From Planctomycetaceae bacterium (lineage in GTDB: Bacteria > Planctomycetota > Planctomycetia > Planctomycetales > Planctomycetaceae), in assembly GCA_014762625.1 (NCBI GenBank), contig JABURQ010000097.1, forward strand, positions 56,451-120,450: 64,000 nt of DNA. The letters run 5' to 3'. Below are positions 19,067-27,167 of this stretch, one piece after another. Position 1 is the first letter of the stretch. Each line of letters begins with the position of its first letter. A model generated the notes under the pieces. It worked only from the letters and a program-made list of their open reading frames with translations. It was not told the origin of the DNA and did not search any database. Both the position numbers and the translations under genes were made by a program.

Positions 19067-19134
19067 GATAAAATCGATCACAAAGGCTGGAGACGTTGGA
19101 CTATCGACGGCCGAATTGAAAAGAGCGTACCATG

Positions 19135-21039
19135 CTAGCGGTTTTCCAGATAGGTATAGCGTCCCACTTCCCGGGCGTAGCTCGAAACCAGTCCCTCGGC
19201 TTCTTCCGCGGTTAAAGTTCCGGCGGCGATCTGCTTGTCGGCTAACTCGCGCACGTGTTCCAACGCGATAATCGTATCGTATCCCGCAATTTGCATCATC
19301 TCTCCGACGTTACTCCCCTTTTTCGTCCGAACGATGCGATAACCACCTCCCTCATTGATTTCAAGCAAAGCCTCGTTCGGCTGGCCGAAGAGATTATGAT
19401 AACTCCCCATCACTTCCTGGTACGCGCCGACAAAAAAGATAGCCAAATAATACGGATCGTCATTCAGTTCGTGCAGTGGGAGCACTTCTTTCAGTTCGGA
19501 CGCATCGATGAAATGATCGATGATACCATCCGAATCGCACGTGACATCGACCATCGTGGTAATTTCGGTAGGAGGCTCGTTCAAACGATGGATCGGCATG
19601 ATGGGAAAGAGCTGGTCGATCGCCCAATGATCCGGAGCCGACTTAAACAATGAGAAATTACAGAGATATTTGGACGCCAACTTTTTCTTCGCGTCTTCGA
19701 ATTCCTCCGTCTCATCTTCCGCGAGATGTGCATAGTGGACGGCCTTGTTACAGATATTCCAGAACAGCACCTCACCTTTGCCACGATCTTCAAGGGTGAT
19801 GAGACCGAGATTGAACTGAAAATGCATGCTGTCTTTGTCGTTCAGCGCATCGTGATAATATTCGCGATAATTCTCTGCATCGATTTCATCGTAGGTCTGT
19901 TTCATCTCGCGAATCACATCGGGATCATCGTCATCGACTTCCACCTCCGGACGTTTATCGGCGAAGGTTTCGATCTCGTCCCAAATGGAAGTGATGAAGA
20001 GTGCATGCGCTGCCGTCAATACACGTCCCGATTCCGTGATGATATTGGGGACGGGGATCGACTCGTTTTCGCAAACTTGGCCGATCGTATAAACAACGTC
20101 GTTCGCGAACTCCTGCATGCTGTAGTTCACCGACGACTCGACGTTCGTATTACTCCCGTCGTAGTCCACCCCCATACCGCCGCCGATGTCGAGGTAAGCC
20201 ACCGGAAATTCCATCGCCCGGATTTTCGCATACACGCGTGCAGCTTCCTGCATCGCCCCTTTGATACTGCGAATATCGGTGATCTGCGAGCCGATATGAA
20301 AATGCATCAGCGACAGACACTCTTCCATCCCGGCTTCTTTGAGGACCCGCAGACAATCGAGGATTTCGGAAGTCGTCAAACCGAACTTTGCGGCTTCCCC
20401 TCCCGAGGAAACCCATTTGCCCATCCCTTGTGAGTAAAGCTTAGCTCGCAAGCCAATCAAAGGCTTAACGCCGGTCTCCTGCGCACGTCGAACCACCATC
20501 CGCAATTCGTTCAGTTTCTCAATCACAATGACCACGCGTTTGCCAATCCGCGTTCCAATGATTGCCAGATCCACAAACGCCGAGTCCTTGAAACCATTAC
20601 AGATCAACAGCGACTCCGGAGACTGTTCGAGAGACAGCGCGGCATACAGTTCCGACTTGGAACCGCACTCCACACCACAGTGAAATTGAGCCCCTTCCGT
20701 CAAAAAAGTCTCAATCACTTCCCGACGCGGATTTACCTTCATCGGAATGACGGGAAAATGTTTTCCCTGATAGTCGAATTCGGCGCAAGCCTGTTTGTAA
20801 GCGCTATGGAGGCGGGTCAATTGACTCGTGAGCAATTGAGGAAACCTCAGTAACAAAGGCGTTCCGAGTTTCTTCGACGTGACGAGTTCTTCGACAATTT
20901 CAGAGATATCGGCGACATCGGGAGAATCCTCTTCCGTTCGGATGCAAAGATGCCCCGCCTCGTTGACGGCAAAATAACCGGCTCCCCAGTCTTCAATCCC
21001 GTAGTCTTCACGATCGTTCGCAAAATCGTTGGTCGACAT
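19135..21039 (-). CDS. speA: Biosynthetic arginine decarboxylase (SpeA type)
   Basis: A 634-residue PLP enzyme (fold type III) converting L-arginine to agmatine for polyamine synthesis, cytoplasmic. The PLP-lysine context is FPVIPMKVNPRREV, the barrel carries LMHFHIGSQ, the Gly-rich phosphate-binding DIGGGMGVDYDGS, and the C-terminal active-site Cys lies in TCDSDGIIDHF. Length agrees with the family. The Trm112-like gene ends 7 bp upstream and the isomerase gene lies before that, so the three appear to form one operon. No agmatinase is in the window. Confidence 0.95.
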   Translation of the reverse strand: MSTNDFANDREDYGIEDWGAGYFAVNEAGHLCIRTEEDSPDVADISEIVEELVTSKKLGTPLLLRFPQLLTSQLTRLHSAYKQACAEFDYQGKHFPVIPMKVNPRREVIETFLTEGAQFHCGVECGSKSELYAALSLEQSPESLLICNGFKDSAFVDLAIIGTRIGKRVVIVIEKLNELRMVVRRAQETGVKPLIGLRAKLYSQGMGKWVSSGGEAAKFGLTTSEILDCLRVLKEAGMEECLSLMHFHIGSQITDIRSIKGAMQEAARVYAKIRAMEFPVAYLDIGGGMGVDYDGSNTNVESSVNYSMQEFANDVVYTIGQVCENESIPVPNIITESGRVLTAAHALFITSIWDEIETFADKRPEVEVDDDDPDVIREMKQTYDEIDAENYREYYHDALNDKDSMHFQFNLGLITLEDRGKGEVLFWNICNKAVHYAHLAEDETEEFEDAKKKLASKYLCNFSLFKSAPDHWAIDQLFPIMPIHRLNEPPTEITTMVDVTCDSDGIIDHFIDASELKEVLPLHELNDDPYYLAIFFVGAYQEVMGSYHNLFGQPNEALLEINEGGGYRIVRTKKGSNVGEMMQIAGYDTIIALEHVRELADKQIAAGTLTAEEAEGLVSSYAREVGRYTYLENR

Positions 21040-21046
21040 AAGCTGT

Positions 21047-21268
21047 TCAGTCCTGTTGGTGGGTGCTCGAAGACGTCATCGCAGTCCATTCCTCCGTCGA
21101 GAGTTCCTGAGCCTCTTCCGCAAGCAGCAAAGGAATCCCGTCCAAAATAGGAAACGAGAATCGATGCTCCGGGTTTGCACAAATCAGGGCATTCTCCGCT
21201 GGTATCAGAGTTGCCCCGCAACCGGGGCATTTGACTAACGAGGCAATTGCTTCAAACTCAAAGGCCAT
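21047..21268 (-). CDS. Trm112 family zinc-binding protein
   Basis: A 73-residue protein with a typical Trm112/UPF0434 fold. Two cysteine sites are visible: LVKCPGCGATLI and LICANPEH, which would bind one zinc ion. The motif PILDGIPLLL is diagnostic. In eukaryotes and archaea Trm112 activates methyltransferases; in bacteria the role is less clear. A strong ribosome site (GGAGGTGGGAG) precedes the ATG. It lies 21 bp after the isomerase and 7 bp before speA, in the same operon. Too short for much further inference. Confidence 0.88.
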   Translation of the reverse strand: MAFEFEAIASLVKCPGCGATLIPAENALICANPEHRFSFPILDGIPLLLAEEAQELSTEEWTAMTSSSTHQQD

Positions 21269-21289
21269 CTCCCACCTCCGTATCCTGGA

Positions 21290-22306
21290 TCAAAAACCAC
21301 GATCGGCCTGAATGTCGGCAAAGTTTCGCAGTTGGTATCCGATGCCGGCGTAATCGAGACAACTGCACAACGCCCTCACCGCGACGCCCATTCCGTCTGG
21401 ACCACTGAACCCTCCGAACTGCCCTCCCCCTTTGAGATGCGGTTCGGTCTCCAGGAAGAACCCAGGGACGCCCAGTTTTTGCATTTTTTCGGTCATTGCG
21501 GGCAGATGCTCGCGCAGGTCTCGGAAGACCAGTTCGTGACCGGCATCGCCGACATTCGCGGGAACGAAGTTTTTCAAACGTTCCTCATCGACGTGCCCTT
21601 CCCATTCCAGCGACTTGTCGATGCGATAGTCCTTGATGTGGATCCAGCCGATATAGGGTCGCATCGCGACATATTCTTCATAGACCTGGACCGGATTCTT
21701 ATTCTGTGCAGCCACATTGCCGCCGTCAAAAATACAGACCATGTTCGGATGATCCACTTTCTCCGCCAGAGTCGCCAGCATCGGGCCGGTATCCCCGACA
21801 AGATTCGGCTCGATTTCGAGTCCGTAAATCAACCCCTCTTTCGCACAGAGATCGACGATCCTCCCGATCTGATCGACGGCCTGATCGATGTACGGCGTCT
21901 GATCTTCGCCCGCGGGATGATAGAATGAGAAACCGCGAATCAATTTGGTACCCAGCTGCTGAGCAGCGGCGATCGTCTTGCGGACCTCTCCTTCAAGATA
22001 CTCGTCAAACGGTACAAAAACGTTCTTGGACGAATCTTCCTGATCGACGAGCTTCACCTTCCCGACTCGAGAACCGATACTCGTGACGTTCATGCCGTAT
22101 TCATCGTGCCATTCAAGTAATCGTTTGTATTCATCCTGACTAAGATCGACGACGTGTTTCACTTCGCCCGTTCCGTTCACATCGATGAATCGGGGGGAAT
22201 AGTAACGCAAGCCGATCGCGGAAAGCGCCGTCATTTGCTCAAGGGCGGTTTTATGATTGGCGGCTTCGTCGGCAAACGCGGAGATCAGAACTTCGGGATC
22301 ACTCAT
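21290..22306 (-). CDS. Sugar phosphate isomerase/epimerase (TIM-barrel)
   Basis: A 338-residue cytoplasmic protein, without an export signal, unlike the Tat-exported relative at 17.8-18.8 kb. Barrel motifs include [49 protein letters not shown] and FFLETEPHL, with acidic and His residues typical of divalent-metal isomerases. It is first in a minus-strand run with the Trm112-like and speA genes and divergent from an oxidoreductase gene. The pairing of a TIM-barrel isomerase and a Gfo/Idh/MocA oxidoreductase is a common carbohydrate-handling arrangement in planctomycetes. Substrate unknown. Confidence 0.85.
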   Translation of the reverse strand: MSDPEVLISAFADEAANHKTALEQMTALSAIGLRYYSPRFIDVNGTGEVKHVVDLSQDEYKRLLEWHDEYGMNVTSIGSRVGKVKLVDQEDSSKNVFVPFDEYLEGEVRKTIAAAQQLGTKLIRGFSFYHPAGEDQTPYIDQAVDQIGRIVDLCAKEGLIYGLEIEPNLVGDTGPMLATLAEKVDHPNMVCIFDGGNVAAQNKNPVQVYEEYVAMRPYIGWIHIKDYRIDKSLEWEGHVDEERLKNFVPANVGDAGHELVFRDLREHLPAMTEKMQKLGVPGFFLETEPHLKGGGQFGGFSGPDGMGVAVRALCSCLDYAGIGYQLRNFADIQADRGF

Positions 22307-22570
22307 GATGAAAAACCAGTCTTCGTTGATGTCGCAAGGAAGGGATGAAAACGGAGATTATCCACAGCGAACAGCATTGTTCAGTTTTCCGTGGACCGAT
22401 GCAAGCTTTCCGAGTCCGACGTTGTTTTTCGACACGATCTGATCGTTTTGAAATTTGATTTTGGCCGCCATGTGCAAAAGAGAAGGCATGCCCTGGGAAA
22501 TTCTCACAGGAACAATTTCTCAGCATGGGAGCAATGGAATTCCGACGCGCACGTTCGTACGATGGAGTTC

Positions 22571-23848
22571 ATGAATACGACACAGACACCTACGATTCGT
22601 GCCGGCATGGTCGGCATGGGAATGATTTTTGACGAAACGTATCGCCCGTTTTTTGAGGCCGCCCGAGCGGAAGGTCTTTACGACCGCAAGTTCGGCGATG
22701 TGAGCGTCGAGCTGGCCGCCGTCGCCACGCGAACCGGCAAACGGGCGGAAGCTTACCGCGATCGGGCGGGGGACGCGATCCATCCGTTTGAGAGTTTCGC
22801 GGGTGAAGACTCGGTCGATCAAATGGTCGCCCAGAATCTCGATTTTGCCTGCGTGGCGACGCCCGATAATCGTCACTTCGAAGCCTCGAAAAAAATCCTC
22901 GAGGCAGGAACGAACCTGCTCGTCGAAAAGCCGTCCGTCCTCAAACTTCAGGAACTCGACGAACTCCAACGCCTCGCCGAGGAAAAGGAACTCCTCGCGA
23001 AAGTGGTTTACCACAAATTGCTCGATCCCGACCATAAAAAAATGCGGACCCTGGTCGCCGACAATGTCCTCAAACACGTGAATACCGGCTATTGTTCGCT
23101 CCTGGAACCGAAATCGATCTCCGGGGGACAATTTGCCGAATGGATTCGCGGCCGAAATCCCGGCACGTACGTCGCCGTCCATTACATCAAACTGATCGAC
23201 TTTTCCTTCGGCGGAAAACTGAAAACGATCACCGCCTCGGGACAACGGGGACTCGTCGGTCCCGCCGACGGGAACACCTGGGACAGCAACCAGATGAAAA
23301 TGGTTTACGAATACGATGACGGTCGCGAAGCCGCCTTCGACATTCACACCTCCTGGGTCACTCCCGATAATTTTCCGGGCTACGTCGAACAGGAAGTACA
23401 ATTCCGTTTCGACAACGGGCTCTGGAACGGCCATTCCCGCAAACGCGGAGTCGAAGTAACGGTCGAAGAGCTCACTCCGCTCAAAATGAAAAACTCGATG
23501 AACAATCACTACAACGGGGAATTCCTCGAGCCGTGGGGAGCTCGTTCCCAACGCGGCTACGGAATTGAAGTGATTGAGCGGTATGCCCGAGAAGTCGCTT
23601 ACCTCGAACATGGCGGTTCTGAGGCCGAACGCCCTCAGCGACTGGCTGAGCTCAAATCCCTCACGTACAATGATGTCTCCGCCGACCGTCAGACTGTGGC
23701 GGCGGTCCAAGCTTTGGAAGCCATTCTGGAAAAAGCCGCCAACGGCGAACCCGATTGTACGGTCCGGGTCAATGACAAGAACGGCGGGCTTGTACTCTAT
23801 CGTCCCGGATCGACCGACTACGAAGTCTTATATGAAGGAACTGTCTGA
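22571..23848 (+). CDS. Gfo/Idh/MocA family oxidoreductase
   Basis: A 425-residue NAD(P)-dependent dehydrogenase. The N-terminal Rossmann region has GMVGMGMIFDETYRPFF (the nucleotide-binding glycines are in GMVGMGM), and the conserved EKPSVL motif holds the Lys that positions substrate. The C-terminal alpha/beta domain follows (about 150-400). The start is ambiguous: ATG at 22562 or 22571; a weak GGAG precedes 22571. The ORF track's 22391 start has no family similarity. It is followed after 75 bp by a class III aminotransferase, suggesting a shared pathway. No signal peptide, so probably cytoplasmic. Confidence 0.88.
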   Translation: MNTTQTPTIRAGMVGMGMIFDETYRPFFEAARAEGLYDRKFGDVSVELAAVATRTGKRAEAYRDRAGDAIHPFESFAGEDSVDQMVAQNLDFACVATPDNRHFEASKKILEAGTNLLVEKPSVLKLQELDELQRLAEEKELLAKVVYHKLLDPDHKKMRTLVADNVLKHVNTGYCSLLEPKSISGGQFAEWIRGRNPGTYVAVHYIKLIDFSFGGKLKTITASGQRGLVGPADGNTWDSNQMKMVYEYDDGREAAFDIHTSWVTPDNFPGYVEQEVQFRFDNGLWNGHSRKRGVEVTVEELTPLKMKNSMNNHYNGEFLEPWGARSQRGYGIEVIERYAREVAYLEHGGSEAERPQRLAELKSLTYNDVSADRQTVAAVQALEAILEKAANGEPDCTVRVNDKNGGLVLYRPGSTDYEVLYEGTV

Positions 23849-23923
23849 AAGCCAGCCCACCATTGTGTTCTCCTCAATGAACTCACCCGCGCCACATTCC
23901 TACCACCAGTATGAGAATCACTC

Positions 23924-25324
23924 ATGACCAGCCCCATCCAATTCCACGGTGAAGATCGTTCCAATCAGGTTCGTGCCGATATCGCCGGCGTGGAACCGAT
24001 CTCGCTACGAACCTTTACCCCGTCTCAAGCCGTCTTCGCCAAATCGGCGGGTCCGTTCCACTGGACTCCCGAAGGCCGACGTCTGTACGATTTTTCGTCG
24101 GGCGTGCTCGTCGCGAATCTGGGACATAATCCCAAACGCTGGACCAAACGGTTCACAGAATATCTCGGATGGAGCCCCGATCATCTGACCGGCGATCCTC
24201 AGGAAGGCGAATATTTCGAAGCCGTCACAATGACCGCCTATAACGGCATCACCGAAATTGAAAACGAAGCCTCGCAGCGTTTGCTCAAAAGCGTGCAATC
24301 ATCTCCCGGAGGAGAAAAACTGGACACGGTCATGTGGGCCGCCTCCGGTTCTGAAGCCGTGATCAAATCACTCTGGGCGTCGTTGCATCGCGATCACGAT
24401 CGCGATATCATCCTGGCAACTCGTTTCGGATTTCACGGCAAAAAAGGGCTCGCCGGAGCCGTGACCGGATCGGAATCTGATCCCGAGCGCGATCCACGCG
24501 TGAAATTCATCGGATTCCCTCGCGACGAATACGACGACTGTTCGAAGTATGGACAGGAAATCGATCTCACCCCCTACCGCGAAGAACTGGACCGTCTGTG
24601 GGACGAACACGGCGAAAAAATCACCTGCCTGATCACAGAACCGTACCTCGGAGGAGGCGGTAGCTTTCACCCTCCCGCGGCCTACCTACAGATGGTGCAA
24701 CAGTTCTGTAACGAGCACGATATTCTGTTCATCCTCGATGAAGTCCAGGCGAACTTTGGACGAACCGGTCACATGTATGCCTTTGAGTCATACGGAATCG
24801 CTCCCGATTTCGTCGTCCTCGGCAAAGGTTTGGGTAACGGAGTCCCTGTGGCAGCGGTTGTCGGTCGCGGAGATATCATCGGACATATGGGATACGGAGC
24901 CACCTCAGATACGTGGTCGGCAAATCCTCTCTCCTGTGCCGCGGTATTGGCGACTCTCGACGAATTTGAACAGACCGATGTTCTGGAACATACTCGTTCC
25001 CTCACTCCTCTCTTCCTGGAAAAACTGACCGACCTGAAATCGACCGGAGCCATTGCGAAAGTCCGCGGTGAAGGGATGGTCTTTGGAATTGAGTGCGCTC
25101 CGCTCGGAGACCGGTCTGCTCAGAATGTCGCGAATGCGATTGTGGAAGCCTGTTACCTGGGTGAAGAGGGAGGCGACGGCATCCACTTGCTGGGCGCTCT
25201 TGCCGGCAAGGTGCTCCGCGTCAGCCCTCCTTTGACGATCACGCGCGAGCAAGCGGAAGAATCTCTGGAATTACTGAAGCGACTGGTCGGCAAAGTCGCC
25301 ATGCAAAATGCGGTTGCTTCGTGA
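23924..25324 (+). CDS. Class III aminotransferase
   Basis: A 466-residue PLP-dependent aminotransferase. Family signature is seen in LFILDEVQANFGRTGHMYAFE (Asp binding the PLP ring) and VVLGKGLGNGVPVAAVV (Schiff-base Lys in GKGLGNG). The N-terminal region carries FDFSSGVLVANLGHNP-type cofactor-loop residues. The fold is that of ornithine/GABA/4-aminobutyrate-type enzymes; the exact amino donor is not decided. It follows the oxidoreductase gene with 75 bp spacing and ends before a hairpin terminator. Together they suggest an oxidise-then-aminate scheme for a small ketone or sugar; this is inference. Confidence 0.9.
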   Translation: MTSPIQFHGEDRSNQVRADIAGVEPISLRTFTPSQAVFAKSAGPFHWTPEGRRLYDFSSGVLVANLGHNPKRWTKRFTEYLGWSPDHLTGDPQEGEYFEAVTMTAYNGITEIENEASQRLLKSVQSSPGGEKLDTVMWAASGSEAVIKSLWASLHRDHDRDIILATRFGFHGKKGLAGAVTGSESDPERDPRVKFIGFPRDEYDDCSKYGQEIDLTPYREELDRLWDEHGEKITCLITEPYLGGGGSFHPPAAYLQMVQQFCNEHDILFILDEVQANFGRTGHMYAFESYGIAPDFVVLGKGLGNGVPVAAVVGRGDIIGHMGYGATSDTWSANPLSCAAVLATLDEFEQTDVLEHTRSLTPLFLEKLTDLKSTGAIAKVRGEGMVFGIECAPLGDRSAQNVANAIVEACYLGEEGGDGIHLLGALAGKVLRVSPPLTITREQAEESLELLKRLVGKVAMQNAVAS

Positions 25325-25338
25325 CAAGCACAAAAAAA

Positions 25339-25370
25339 ACCGGCATTCATCAAGGGCGATGAATGCCGGT
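25339..25370. terminator. Intrinsic terminator
   Basis: ACCGGCATTCATC AAGGGC GATGAATGCCGGT forms a 13-bp perfect stem. It lies 15 bp after the aminotransferase stop. An A-run precedes it, so it can also serve minus-strand transcripts arriving from the universal stress protein gene. Confidence 0.75.
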
Positions 25371-25729
25371 GCTTACTAGATCCGATCTCTTCGCCTCGGG
25401 GTTTGCAAAAACGGTCCGACTCAATCCTTTCCCGCATGAAATCCTGTCTCACAACAGCGGGATAATGAGATCCGGAAAAGGTTCCGCAAATATCGGTTTG
25501 ACCGAGACTCGACCGGAATGACAAATTCCAGGGAAAACATTCAGGAGACTCAGGATCAGAATGATCCTCTTTTCATATCGGTCGGAGCAAATCGGCGGAT
25601 TGACTCCTCTCCGAAAAAACGAATGTCCTGACACTTACGGTTTTTGAACCTGTTGAGAAAACCAGTCCGATTGTAACGACTGGGGCAGGCTCGCCATTCG
25701 CAGCCAAAATCGAATTTGAAGACGAACTC
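25371..25729. other. Intergenic region between convergent aminotransferase and universal stress protein genes
   Basis: A stretch of about 360 bp with only short overlapping ORFs on both strands and no domain, hairpin or repeat of note beyond the terminator at its left edge. I see nothing functional in it. Confidence 0.4.
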
Positions 25730-26197
25730 TCAAGGCATCTCAAATTTGTGTTCGTCGGGGCGGACAGTGAGTACGGGGCATTCCGCTTTCCGAACCACTT
25801 TTTCCGCCACCGATCCGAGTAACACATGGGCCAATCCCGATCGCCCATGCGTTCCGAGCACGATCATATCGTAGTCTCCCTCTCGCGCGCAGCGAAGAAT
25901 CTCCACAAACGGCGGACCGTTGCGCAGTTCGGTATTGATCGTGATTTCTTCAGGCAGAGATTCACAAAGACGTTCCAAAGACTTTTTCGCGCTTTCCTGC
26001 AATTCCTGGAGATAATTACCCGGAGCCGGAAACGTCACTCCAGGCTCGGGAAAGAGTGCCACCGCATCCTGTAAGACATAGAGTAAGGTAACTTCCGCAT
26101 CAAATTTTTTCGCTAACTCGATCGCATAATTTGCCGCGTTGACGGAAAAGTCACTGAAGTCGGTCGGGACTAAAATCTTGCGGATGCTGAATGTCAT
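25730..26197 (-). CDS. Universal stress protein (UspA family)
   Basis: A 155-residue cytoplasmic protein of the ATP-binding USP subgroup. The N-terminal RKILVPTDFSDFS is diagnostic, and the nucleotide-binding loop G-x2-G-x9-G(S) is present as GTHGRSGLAHVLLGS. The start at 26197 is chosen over 26248 because an AGGAG lies upstream and the first residues match the family. It is divergent from the CPBP protease gene. These proteins respond to stress and starvation; the specific signal is not visible. Confidence 0.92.
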   Translation of the reverse strand: MTFSIRKILVPTDFSDFSVNAANYAIELAKKFDAEVTLLYVLQDAVALFPEPGVTFPAPGNYLQELQESAKKSLERLCESLPEEITINTELRNGPPFVEILRCAREGDYDMIVLGTHGRSGLAHVLLGSVAEKVVRKAECPVLTVRPDEHKFEMP

Positions 26198-26304
26198 CGT
26201 AGGTCTCCTCTCTGGGGCGCAATTGCAACTGTTCAGTCGATGCTCCATGATAACATTTTACCCCTTCGAGAGTTGTCTTTTTTGAAAATGGATTTCGTTC
26301 GCTC

Positions 26305-26937
26305 ATGTCACACTGGAAATTTCTCCTGCTGGCCACGCTGTTTCAGGGAGGCCTGCTACTCGCGGGTTTCGGCATCGCTGTTGCTGCAGGAGTGAATCTT
26401 GTATTCGAGGTCAATTCGACGGCCTACTTCCTCGGAGTGTTAGCAACCTTGCCGATGTTCGGGGTGTTCTGGTACGCCATGCAGTCCACTTGGTCTCCGC
26501 TCCAGGAACTCCGCCGAATACTAATCGGTCAACTCGGGCCGCTGATTGCTCCCTGCTCGATTCCGGCACTGATCTACGTTTCACTGCTGGCAGGTTTCAG
26601 CGAAGAAATTCTTTTTCGCGGGGCAATACAAAACGGACTCCTGGATCGCGGGTGGGAGCTTGCACTGGCCGTCATAGCAACGAATGTGCTCTTCGGGCTC
26701 TGTCACGCCGCCACACGCATGTATTTTGGCTATGCCGCCGTAGCGGGACTCTATCTGAGTTGGGTCGCGGGATTCTCAAATCAGAATCTGGCCCCCGCCA
26801 TCGTGGCCCATTCACTCTACGATTTTGTGGCCTTGTGGATCATCCGGCAGCGAGTAAGACGTCATTCTGACGACGTGAATGGGGATTCTCCCGACCCATC
26901 GGTTCCCGATGTGGAGAGTTCACCCTCAAACGCCTAA
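26305..26937 (+). CDS. CPBP family intramembrane glutamic endopeptidase
   Basis: A 210-residue integral membrane protein with about six hydrophobic segments. The CPBP/Abi (Rce1-like) motifs are visible: EEILFRG (two catalytic-type glutamates and Arg, about 95-101), FGLCHA with a conserved His, and a final helix with a conserved His/Asn near the C-terminus (PAIVAHSLYDFVAL). Such proteins cleave or bind membrane peptides; bacterial roles include bacteriocin immunity and envelope functions. It is divergent from the USP gene. The C-terminus is polar and variable. Confidence 0.82.
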   Translation: MSHWKFLLLATLFQGGLLLAGFGIAVAAGVNLVFEVNSTAYFLGVLATLPMFGVFWYAMQSTWSPLQELRRILIGQLGPLIAPCSIPALIYVSLLAGFSEEILFRGAIQNGLLDRGWELALAVIATNVLFGLCHAATRMYFGYAAVAGLYLSWVAGFSNQNLAPAIVAHSLYDFVALWIIRQRVRRHSDDVNGDSPDPSVPDVESSPSNA

Positions 26938-27167
26938 ACTATGTAAAGAGGGAGGTCTGGAGCGTTTAGCCAACAGTGGTATCGGTCACAAGCCGAACTT
27001 CAGCAGCTTTGCTGGTCAGTTTTTTAAGAATCACCTACCATCGTTATCCTCATCGGGGCGTAAATTGCCGATGAAAATGAATGTAATCACAATCTGTGAT
27101 CGATCAAGGATGATCGCGCAGCCGGTCTCTGTTTCTCCGACGGAGCCCTTCAACACCGGATCGCTGC

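Noticed and set aside
22520-23710. 396-residue minus-strand ORF opposite the Gfo/Idh/MocA gene
   Set aside because: Shadow frame; the plus strand has clear Rossmann and EKPS motifs.
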